From NCBI GenBank assembly GCA_002394365.1, contig DGTQ01000006.1, positions 22,402 to 86,401 on the forward strand: a DNA stretch of 64,000 nt. The letters run 5' to 3'. How positions within the stretch are numbered: the first letter of the stretch is position 1; the number at the start of each line of letters is the position of its first letter. A program made the translations under genes and the position numbers. The notes beneath the pieces were generated by a model, which worked only from the letters and a program-made list of their open reading frames with translations, did not search any database and was not told the DNA's origin. The stretch is from Prevotellaceae bacterium UBA4332 (GTDB taxonomy: Bacteria > Bacteroidota > Bacteroidia > Bacteroidales > Bacteroidaceae). This document shows, piece after piece, positions 51,105 through 58,246 of this stretch.

Positions 51105-52379
51105 TTATTTTGTTGTTGAAGTTTTATACATTTGTCCTTTTCTGAATGGGGGCGTTAATCGCCTGCCCTGCAGGTCGTAGTAATAATTGTGAACGGATAA
51201 CGGTGTACTGCGAACTATGCACAGTGAACTGTAGTGTTGTCCGTCTGGAGGCAAAGCAAGGAAATGCCCTGGATTCACGTAAACCTTGTGCTTGCCCAGC
51301 AGGGTGCCCTCTGGCGACCACTGGTACAAGTAACCCATGCTCTCAAACGATGCCGCATCTGTACCATATATATAGCCCGTATAGGGGTTTACGTATATGC
51401 CGTATGGTTGTCCCATTCCCTCAAAATCCTTCTTCAAGGTGCCTGGCAACGTTGGGTCCATTCCTTCCTCTCCTTTGCTTTCTATTACCTTCCTGGGGTC
51501 TATGGTCATCTGGTAGAACTCATATTGCCCTGTAGTGTATGAAAATTCCGAACCAACGGAAAAGAATTTACCGTCGCGCGTGGTGCAGCTATATGTCACG
51601 GGAATGTCAAACTTTACAAAACAGTCATCGCCTTTGAGAGCCTTCTCGCAATCAAACACCATGCCTGCCGCTGGTTGCTCATAATAGTCGCCAGGCGAGT
51701 TTATCAGCAGGTACTGTTCGCTCTGCGACATCTTTCCGAATAGGTTAGGCACGTGTGTGTCAATAGTCTTCTCCACCTGCATGGTCTCTGCGCTAAGTAT
51801 GCTTACCGTGGTTTCAAAGTCGTGGTCAGTCTCCTGCTGGGCATATCCGCCGGTATTAGCCACAAACAGATGTCCTTTATACAGAGCTATGCCCTCAGGC
51901 TCATACCCCACCTCGGTAGCCTCCACTACTTTGTAGTTTGAAAGGTCAATCTTTGCAACAAAACCCTTGGTAAAGTATTTGGTGCCCTTTGTGGTGCCAC
52001 ATTCGTGTCCGTAACTGGTAACATAAACATATTTGCCATCAGTACACAGTTTACGGTTGTTTGGCACGTCCTCTGTTGCAGCTACAGCTGTACCGTCAGG
52101 CTTCATAAACTGTATTATGTTCGACCAGTTTATGGCTATAGCTATAAGGTTGTCGTTTATCTGTATTATGTCGTTAGGGGTATCGCCGAGTTTATAACCG
52201 TTTTTGTCACGAAACCACTGGTTGCTCACTATTGCGCCATCCTCAAAATATGTCATGCGTCCATTGTCCGCCTGCCACATTCCCTCGTTCAGCAATATTA
52301 TCTTCTCTTGCTTTTGGGCGAGACAGCACACAGAGCACTGAATAAAGGCTATTGCCGCTATTAAAATTCTTTTTCTCAT
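51105..52379 (-). CDS. btuG: YncE/DUF5074-like seven-bladed propeller, BtuG-like B12-binding surface protein
   Basis: 424 residues; signal peptide MRKRILIAAIAFIQCSVCCL. Propeller-type repeats are visible (NDNLIAIAINWSNIIQFMKP, DGKYVYVTSYGHECGTTKGT, EPEGIALYKGHLFVANTGGY, NPYTGYIYGTDAASFES), as in BtuG of Bacteroides thetaiotaomicron, a cell-surface protein that captures B12 and rides on BtuB. No clear lipobox is seen, unlike Bacteroides BtuG. The C-terminus ends YYDLQGRRLTPPF, like other secreted proteins here. Just before it, the residues CIVRSTPLSVHNY are encoded by GTTCACTGTGCATAGTTC-type sequence resembling the TTCACAGTTCATAGTTC intergenic strings. It lies 77 bp after btuB and 14 bp before the btuH-like gene. 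Confidence 0.85.
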   Translation of the reverse strand: MRKRILIAAIAFIQCSVCCLAQKQEKIILLNEGMWQADNGRMTYFEDGAIVSNQWFRDKNGYKLGDTPNDIIQINDNLIAIAINWSNIIQFMKPDGTAVAATEDVPNNRKLCTDGKYVYVTSYGHECGTTKGTKYFTKGFVAKIDLSNYKVVEATEVGYEPEGIALYKGHLFVANTGGYAQQETDHDFETTVSILSAETMQVEKTIDTHVPNLFGKMSQSEQYLLINSPGDYYEQPAAGMVFDCEKALKGDDCFVKFDIPVTYSCTTRDGKFFSVGSEFSYTTGQYEFYQMTIDPRKVIESKGEEGMDPTLPGTLKKDFEGMGQPYGIYVNPYTGYIYGTDAASFESMGYLYQWSPEGTLLGKHKVYVNPGHFLALPPDGQHYSSLCIVRSTPLSVHNYYYDLQGRRLTPPFRKGQMYKTSTTK

Positions 52380-52456
52380 TATATCTTTTATACTCTAAAC
52401 TTTATACTTTATACTATATACTTTATACTCTATACCTTATACTCTCTACCACCTCT

Positions 52457-54430
52457 TTATATTCCGAAAGTTAACGTCAGTTTGTAATTACGTCCTGGCA
52501 TGGGGTAGCGTGGTATGTGCTCGTATTGTTTGTCGAGCAGGTCACATACCTCCAGGCAAATCCCCAATGAGGTTTTCTTTATGTCTTTCGTATAGGACAG
52601 TTTTACATCTATGTTATTATAAGCTCCCAACACATCATCTGGGTCTGCATAGCTCCACATGCGTTCTCCAACGTACAGGTATGACGTGGTGAACTGCACA
52701 GTGCGCCATGAGACGATGCCCGTAATGCCTGTAGAAAAAGTAGGAGCATAACAAATAGGCTTGTCATAGGTGTCCTTGTCCGTAGGGTCGGTACGGTTGA
52801 CATCATGCTGCCAGGTGATGGAGGTGAGGAGTGAAAACTGCCATTCGTCCGTGTGATAATGCCCCTGCATGGTGGCATTAAGTCCTCGGCAAAATGTGTA
52901 GCCATAGTTCATCATCGACCATGTATATGTGCCTTTCATGGGCAGACACACTATACGGTTCTCTATCTTGTTCCAATAGACATCGGCTTGCAAGGATGCA
53001 TTCCACCTTCCCTTGTCATAGTGATATTCTGCTCCTATATTCCACTGTTTTGTGTATTCAGGCTTCAGGTTACGGTTACCCACCTGCGTATAGTAGAGGT
53101 CATTAAGTGTGGGAGCACGGAAAATCTTCTTATACCACACTCGCATGGTAAGTTTCTTCAATGTGTAGGCAAGCGATACGGTTGGAGTCCAACGGTCTAA
53201 AGGCTCAGCGGCTCCTGCATTGGCAAAGGTGAAATCATGGTAGTGCTGGTGCAACAGAGATACAGCAGCCTGTATGTCGTGCCAGTTCATCTGTGCTGCC
53301 ACCACCTGTTTCTGATCGAGGCGATGCACATCGTCAAATCTCTTGAGGTCAGCCTGCAGTCTGCTGTATCGCACATCGTAGCTTGTTGACAGCGAGAGCC
53401 ACGACCAAGGCATATAGCCATAACATATAGCCCCATAGCCATCCTCCTGTCTGTAGTGATTATCCACTCTTGCCGTATTCTGGTTTTCAGGGTATTTGGT
53501 ACAGTAGCGCAGGTACTCGTTGGTATATTTTGCGTTCACCTTCATGCGGTGGCGTTCTGCAAACTGTGTTTCGTAGCTCGCCTGCACAAAGAAGTCCCTG
53601 TCCCACTCTCGTGCCACGTTGATATATTTGTCGCTGAGTCGGCGTACTATGCCTCCTGGACAACCACGTTCCGACTGGTAGTAATAGATGTGCGAAGAGA
53701 ACCCTCCGTTAAAGAGAGCTCCTTCTATGCGCCCATAGTGTATGTCGCTGTTGGCTCTCCTGCCTACGGTATCCTCAAATTCCGAATGGTATCGGAAGGG
53801 GTAATCCCCCTCGGAATATGTCCACTCTCCATCTACAAAGCCGCTCCACCTGCGCCATTTGAATTGTGCGTTCGCTTTCGCCATCCATGTGGTGAACGAT
53901 GCCCGTCGCAGCTGCACCGACAGAGAGTCGTTCGTAGGTCTGCGAGTGCGCATATATACCGTAGCACCCGATGCGTACTCCGAAGCCGACTGACAATTGT
54001 CGAGTTTGTTGGCATTATATAGCGAAACACTCTCCATACATGACAGAGAATATTTTCCTAAATCCACCGTACCATTCTGGGCATTCGTAATACGTATGCC
54101 GTCAAGGTATATTCCCACATGCTGTGCTCCCATAGAGCGCACGTTGATTGTTTTCAGTCCTCCCAACCCTCCATAATCCTTTATCTGCACACCAGCAAAA
54201 TACTTCAGGGCATCTGCCACCGAGGTTGTAGAAAGAGCCCTCAAATCCTTGCCCTGCAACGTTTGCGACGTGGCAAGAGGACGCTTACCATATACCTCTA
54301 TATTCTCCAGTGTCTGAATGGAATCAAGACTCTGTGCCGAGCCTGGCAGGACACACAACGACAACATAGACAGGCACATCAATGCCCACCTACGTACAGA
54401 TAGTGTTATAAAAGTTTTCTTTCGTTGCAT
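52457..54430 (-). CDS. btuB: TonB-dependent outer-membrane cobalamin receptor
   Basis: 657 residues. After a signal peptide (ending PGSAQ) the plug domain follows (LENIEVYGKRPLATSQTLQG, DALKYFAGVQIKDYGGLGGL, NVRSMGAQHVGIYLDGIRI), then a 22-strand barrel ending in the aromatic strand YKLTLTFGI. The length and short plug, with no carboxypeptidase-like SusC extension, fit BtuB. It imports B12 across the outer membrane using TonB energy. It is the first gene behind a cobalamin riboswitch, which makes the ligand secure. An ACTTTATACTTTATAC-rich spacer separates it from btuG. Confidence 0.93.
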   Translation of the reverse strand: MQRKKTFITLSVRRWALMCLSMLSLCVLPGSAQSLDSIQTLENIEVYGKRPLATSQTLQGKDLRALSTTSVADALKYFAGVQIKDYGGLGGLKTINVRSMGAQHVGIYLDGIRITNAQNGTVDLGKYSLSCMESVSLYNANKLDNCQSASEYASGATVYMRTRRPTNDSLSVQLRRASFTTWMAKANAQFKWRRWSGFVDGEWTYSEGDYPFRYHSEFEDTVGRRANSDIHYGRIEGALFNGGFSSHIYYYQSERGCPGGIVRRLSDKYINVAREWDRDFFVQASYETQFAERHRMKVNAKYTNEYLRYCTKYPENQNTARVDNHYRQEDGYGAICYGYMPWSWLSLSTSYDVRYSRLQADLKRFDDVHRLDQKQVVAAQMNWHDIQAAVSLLHQHYHDFTFANAGAAEPLDRWTPTVSLAYTLKKLTMRVWYKKIFRAPTLNDLYYTQVGNRNLKPEYTKQWNIGAEYHYDKGRWNASLQADVYWNKIENRIVCLPMKGTYTWSMMNYGYTFCRGLNATMQGHYHTDEWQFSLLTSITWQHDVNRTDPTDKDTYDKPICYAPTFSTGITGIVSWRTVQFTTSYLYVGERMWSYADPDDVLGAYNNIDVKLSYTKDIKKTSLGICLEVCDLLDKQYEHIPRYPMPGRNYKLTLTFGI

Positions 54431-54463
54431 ACCTAACCCACGAGGACTACAAACGTCTTGCTA

Positions 54464-54633
54464 TTAAAGAGGCAGGTCTTCTGACTTTTCTCTTGGTTTA
54501 ATTTGGTTTCGCCTTCCCACTCAAATGAGCAGTGGCATATGGAAACCACCCAAAAGGAGAATTACAGCTGCGGGACAGTCGGGGATTCTCACCCCATTCC
54601 CATTTTAATAGCCCGTGCGGGCTAACCTCTTAC
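54464..54633 (-). promoter_or_regulatory. Cobalamin riboswitch
   Basis: On the minus strand the leader of btuB shows GGGAATGGGGTGAGAATCCC, then CGACTGTCCCGCAGCTGTAA, and the B12 box GCCACTG within CATATGCCACTGCTC, then GGGAAGGCGAAACC, and near its end GAAGACCTGCCTCTTTA. These are the conserved core elements of the AdoCbl riboswitch in their normal order. It lies between the -7 box at 54640 and btuB and should repress the operon when cobalamin is plentiful. Confidence 0.95.
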
Positions 54634-54639
54634 GGGCTG

Positions 54640-54647
54640 CAAAATTA
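54640..54647 (-). promoter_or_regulatory. -7 box (TAATTTTG) of the B12 operon
   Basis: The minus strand reads TTGTAATTTTGCAGCCCG directly before the riboswitch, matching TAnnTTTG. Confidence 0.7.
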
Positions 54648-54694
54648 CAAAAAACTTTTAACTTAGCCAAATAAAACACCGAGGAAAAACAAAA

Positions 54695-54722
54695 ACTCCC
54701 ATAACGTTGCTGTTATGGGAGT
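54695..54722 (-). terminator. Terminator of the DUF349 gene
   Basis: ACTCCCATAAC, six-base loop, GTTATGGGAGT; on the minus strand it is followed by TTTTTGTTTTTCC. Confidence 0.88.
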
Positions 54723-54734
54723 GATTTCTTGTTT

Positions 54735-56525
54735 TTATTCCATTGCCTTAATCTTTTCTTTCGTCAGATTAAGCTCTTCACGCAGTTTCTCTACCTTGCG
54801 GTTCATCTCGTCTATCAGGCTGTTGCCCTTTTTGCTTGACGAAGTGAGGAAGAGCAGGTTGTTCTCGTAGGTCTCCAGTTCCTGCTTCATCTCGTTATAG
54901 CGACGTTGCAGCTTCTGCTTCTCTGTTTCCAGAGCATTCTCTCCGCGCTTTGACACCTCTTTCAAACTGTCCTTGAAAGCATTGAGTCTGCGTCCAGTCC
55001 TGCTTTGGCGAATCTTCTTGTATAGGATGTCGAGCGTATCGTGGTACTCGCGGAACAACTGGTCCTTGTCCTTGAATGGCACATGACCTATCTGGTTATA
55101 CTCCTCCGTAAGAGCCTGTACCTCGGCATTCAGGTCCTCAACTTCAGCCTCTACTAGCGCCTTCAGCTTCTCCACTATTCCCTGCTTTTTCTCAAGGTTC
55201 TCTTTTTGCTGAGCACGCTCTGTAGAACCAGAAGCATTGCGAGCCTCGAAAAACTTATCACAAGCAGCACGGAAGTCTGTCCACAGCTGCTCACCCACCT
55301 TGCGAGGTGTTATACCTATCTCTTTCCAGTCTTTCTGCAGTTGTATGAGCTTCTCGGCAGTAGCCTTCCATTCTTGCCTTGCAAGCGTAGCACCTTCGGC
55401 GCTTTCGGTTACAATGCTTTCAGCCAGTTCCTGTGCCTTCTTTACTATCTCCTCCTTCTTGGAGATATTCTCGGCATAGGTCTCTTTCATCCTCTGGTAG
55501 AACTCGTTCTTGGCAGTAAAGAACTGGTCGCACGCTGTGCGGAAACGCTCAAATATCTTCACGTTCATCGCCTTTGGTGCAAAACCTATAGTCTTCCATT
55601 CTGCCTGTATGCCTATGATTTCCTTAGCCTTTTCTTCCCATTCTGCAGCGGTCTTCAGAGCGTCGGTGGCAATCATCTCCACCTTTTCGCACAACTGGCT
55701 CTTCTTCTCCAGGTTTTCCTCTTCCTGTTTGTGCAGAGCCTCAAAATGGTCAGCATGACGCTTGTTGACTACCGTGCTTGCCTGCTTGAAGCGAGTCCAT
55801 ATCTCCTCACGCAGTTCCTTTGCCACAGGACCTATCTCGCGGAACTGGTTATGCAGCTCCTGCAACTGGTGGAAGGCACTTACCACGTCCTCCTCTTCAG
55901 CCAGTTTCTCAGCAGCCTCACAGAGAGCAGTCTTAGCCTCGAGATTTTTCTTGAAGTCATATTCGCGTGCCTCAAAATTCATCTTCAGCAGGTCATAGTA
56001 CTGCTCCAGCACGAGCTTGTAGCTATGCCACAACTCTGTAGCATTCTCTGCAGGCACAGCACCTATCTCTTTCCACTGCTCCTGCATAGCCTTTACCTCT
56101 TGATAATGGTCTATTACAGATGTTTCATTCCCGTTATCGTTATCGTTCCCGTTTATGAAACCCTTTATCTTCTCTATTATCTCTTGTTTCTTGCTGAGGT
56201 TCTGCTTCCTTTCCTGCTCCATTGCCTGCTCGCGCTCGCGCTTTTTCTCTTTCGCAGCCTGGTATTCAGCCTTAAACTCCTCCTCTGTGGGTTCTGGCTG
56301 AGCAACGTACTGCATAGGGTCTCCACCACCATCGATGTAGGCTTTCTGTGCAGCATCACGCTCGGCATTGAGCAAATAGTAATAAGCAGTCTTGAGGTGT
56401 TCCAGTTCAGCACGCTGTATGTCTTCTTCACCGTGTGCCAACTGCTTCATGCGTTCTATCACCTCTTCCTTAGTAGCATAAAGGCGCTTTTCCTGCGCTT
56501 CTGTCTGAGAGTCAATCATTGTCAA
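54735..56525 (-). CDS. DUF349 repeat protein
   Basis: 596 residues, almost entirely helical, charged and coiled-coil, with about five DUF349 repeats recognisable by WKEIGAVPAENATELW, FREIGPVAKELREEIWTRFK, WKTIGFAPKAMNVKIFERFR, WKEIGITPRKVGEQLWTDFR and YNQIGHVPFKDKDQLFREY. Family members are cytosolic; the function is not established. Between the N-terminal helix and the first repeat lies FINGNDNDNGNETS, encoded by an AACGGGAACGATAACGATAAC-like string (56126-56156), another in-frame low-complexity insert. The promoter appears to be TACTTTTG at 56736-56743, which puts two short-unit arrays inside a leader of about 200 bases. Confidence 0.85.
   Translation of the reverse strand: MTMIDSQTEAQEKRLYATKEEVIERMKQLAHGEEDIQRAELEHLKTAYYYLLNAERDAAQKAYIDGGGDPMQYVAQPEPTEEEFKAEYQAAKEKKREREQAMEQERKQNLSKKQEIIEKIKGFINGNDNDNGNETSVIDHYQEVKAMQEQWKEIGAVPAENATELWHSYKLVLEQYYDLLKMNFEAREYDFKKNLEAKTALCEAAEKLAEEEDVVSAFHQLQELHNQFREIGPVAKELREEIWTRFKQASTVVNKRHADHFEALHKQEEENLEKKSQLCEKVEMIATDALKTAAEWEEKAKEIIGIQAEWKTIGFAPKAMNVKIFERFRTACDQFFTAKNEFYQRMKETYAENISKKEEIVKKAQELAESIVTESAEGATLARQEWKATAEKLIQLQKDWKEIGITPRKVGEQLWTDFRAACDKFFEARNASGSTERAQQKENLEKKQGIVEKLKALVEAEVEDLNAEVQALTEEYNQIGHVPFKDKDQLFREYHDTLDILYKKIRQSRTGRRLNAFKDSLKEVSKRGENALETEKQKLQRRYNEMKQELETYENNLLFLTSSSKKGNSLIDEMNRKVEKLREELNLTKEKIKAME
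56126..56156 (-). repeat. AACGATAACGATAACGG string in frame in the DUF349 gene
   Basis: The plus strand reads CCCGTTATCGTTATCGTTCC; it encodes NGNDNDNGNE on the minus strand. Same string type as in sprA and the flippase gene. Confidence 0.75.
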
Positions 56526-56547
56526 TTTAATTGAAAATTGAAAATTA

Positions 56548-56720
56548 GTCGTTTGGTCGTTTGGTCGTTTAGTCGTTTAGTCGTTTGGTCGTTTAGTCGT
56601 TTGGTCGTTTGGGAATAAACCGTAAACCGTAAACTGTAAACCGTAAACCGTAAACTGTAAACCGTAAACCGTAAACCGTAAACCGTAAACTATAAACCGT
56701 AAACCGTAAACCGTAAACTA
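56548..56720. repeat. Two adjacent short-unit arrays (8-bp GTCGTTTG, 7-bp AACCGTA)
   Basis: GTCGTTTG/GTCGTTTA repeats eight times (56548-56612), then TAAACCG/TAAACTG/TAAACTA repeats about fifteen times to 56720. They fill the 423-bp gap between the divergent DUF349 and kdgK-like genes and would be transcribed in the DUF349 leader. Confidence 0.88.
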
Positions 56721-56735
56721 TAGAAATTTGCCATG

Positions 56736-56743
56736 CAAAAGTA
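56736..56743 (-). promoter_or_regulatory. -7 box (TACTTTTG) for the DUF349 gene
   Basis: The minus strand reads TTTACTTTTGCATGGC. It is the only good TAnnTTTG match upstream of the gene on this strand. Confidence 0.45.
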
Positions 56744-56837
56744 AACAAAAGAATTGGTTCTACCAAACTTTTATTGCAATTTTACAAAAAAAGTAAAAAT
56801 TGTAAACATTAAACCATAAACTGTAAACTAAATTTCG

Positions 56838-56845
56838 TAAATTTG
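56838..56845 (+). promoter_or_regulatory. -7 box (TAAATTTG) for the kdgK-like gene
   Basis: TAAATTTGCAATCG is about 104 bp before the ATG at 56949. Confidence 0.5.
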
Positions 56846-56948
56846 CAATCGAGCTGTTATCTCTATGCTCTAAGAGGGCTATCTCTATGCTCTGAAGAGG
56901 TTGGCTCTACGCTAAACAAAACGCATATCATCTAATCTACAATAAGCT

Positions 56949-58016
56949 ATGGGAACCAAATTCGTGACTATGGGTGAAATCATGCTGCGCATGACTCGTC
57001 CCAACTATCAGAGAGTGATACAAGGCAGAACGTTTGACGGCTATTATGGTGGTAGCGAGGCTAACGTGGCAGTATCTCTGTCGCTTATGGGTGACGATGT
57101 GGATTATATCACCCGCCTCCCTAACAATAACCTTGGCAATGACTGCCGCAACGAACTTCGTAAGTACAACGTAGGCACCGACAATATCATCTGGGGTGGC
57201 ACACGTCTGGGCAAGTATTTCTTTGAGCAGGCTGCTGCCGTACGTGGCTCCAGCATCTATTACGACCGTGAGCACTCCTCGCTTATGTCGCTACGCTCGC
57301 ACATGATATACTGGCCTGACATTCTGAAGGATGCTCAGGCATTCCACTGGTCAGGCATCTCGTGTGCCTTGTCAGAGAGCGCCAGCGATGCTACCCTCGA
57401 GGGACTCGATGAAGCCCTGCGTGCTGGCATACACACCTCTTTTGACATCAACTACCGCAAGAACCTGTGGAAATACGGTATGGAGGCTATGGACGTGCTG
57501 GTGCCTGCCGCCAAGCGTTGCCACATCATCTTCGGCGACACAGGCGAGATGCAGATGCTGGTAGGACAGAAGTTGCCTGCCTTCAATGCCACTTCCGTAG
57601 ATTATGAGATGGACATCCCTGCCTACCAGAAGTTCTTCGAGGCGGCGCAGAACAAGTATCCTAACTGCCGTCATTTCGTTATGGCTATCCGCAACGTTGT
57701 CAGCGCCAATCACCACTTCCTTACTGGCATGACATATTCCGACGGCCAGCTTTACCACACTGGTATTATAGAGATTGAACCCGTGCTCGACCCTATGGGC
57801 GTGGGCGATGCCTTCATAGCTGCCTTCCTCCACGCTCACTTCCGTTGGAAAGGTCAGCACCAGAAGCAACTCGACTATGCCCTCACTGCCAGCGCCATGA
57901 AGAACACCATCATGGGCGACTTCAACCTTCTCTCCGAACAGGAGGTCATCGACGCGGGCAACGAGTTCTTCAAAAAAGGCATCTTCAAACAGGCCATCGC
58001 TCCTATTCTTATTTAA
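56949..58016 (+). CDS. kdgK: PfkB-family sugar kinase, 2-dehydro-3-deoxygluconokinase-like
   Basis: A 355-residue ribokinase-fold protein. MGEIMLRMTRP, the substrate loop FDGYYGGSEANVAVSLSLMG and VLDPMGVGDAFIAAFLHAHF (GVGDAF in place of the more usual GAGDAF anion hole, catalytic Asp kept) match Bacteroidetes KDG kinases, which phosphorylate 2-keto-3-deoxygluconate in uronate breakdown. This fits the two ExuT-like transporters at 37-40 kb, although they are not linked; the eda aldolase that often follows is absent. The stop is followed immediately by an AACGATAACGGGCTCCGAGC repeat. Confidence 0.85.
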   Translation: MGTKFVTMGEIMLRMTRPNYQRVIQGRTFDGYYGGSEANVAVSLSLMGDDVDYITRLPNNNLGNDCRNELRKYNVGTDNIIWGGTRLGKYFFEQAAAVRGSSIYYDREHSSLMSLRSHMIYWPDILKDAQAFHWSGISCALSESASDATLEGLDEALRAGIHTSFDINYRKNLWKYGMEAMDVLVPAAKRCHIIFGDTGEMQMLVGQKLPAFNATSVDYEMDIPAYQKFFEAAQNKYPNCRHFVMAIRNVVSANHHFLTGMTYSDGQLYHTGIIEIEPVLDPMGVGDAFIAAFLHAHFRWKGQHQKQLDYALTASAMKNTIMGDFNLLSEQEVIDAGNEFFKKGIFKQAIAPILI

Positions 58017-58100
58017 CGATAACGGGCTCCGAGCCGAAAAGCTCGCCTAAACCTGCGAAGAACCTTACAATTTTCAATTTCCAATTTTTCTTGCCGTCCT
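58016..58100. repeat. Intergenic REP and TTTTCAATTTCC strings
   Basis: GGGCTCCGAGCCGAAAAGCTC, CGCCTAAACCTGCGAAGAACC (a diverged relative of 10214-10262), then ACAATTTTCAATTTCCAATT. No gene seen. Confidence 0.6.
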
Positions 58101-58177
58101 CTCGCTCAACAAAGTGAACCTGCAACAAAACAAAGGGTACTGAAAAAAGGAAATCTTAAAAACGATGAACTTATAAA

Positions 58178-58214
58178 AAAAAGGATGCCTACGCACTTGT
58201 CGCAGACATCCTTT
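58178..58214 (-). terminator. Terminator of the MBG-domain protein gene
   Basis: AAAGGATGCCTACG (58179-58193) pairs with CGCAGACATCCTTT (58201-58214); on the minus strand it runs into TTTTTTTTATAAG. Confidence 0.82.
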
Positions 58215-58246
58215 CTCTATTTATATTGTTTTAGTTAGTGAACTTA

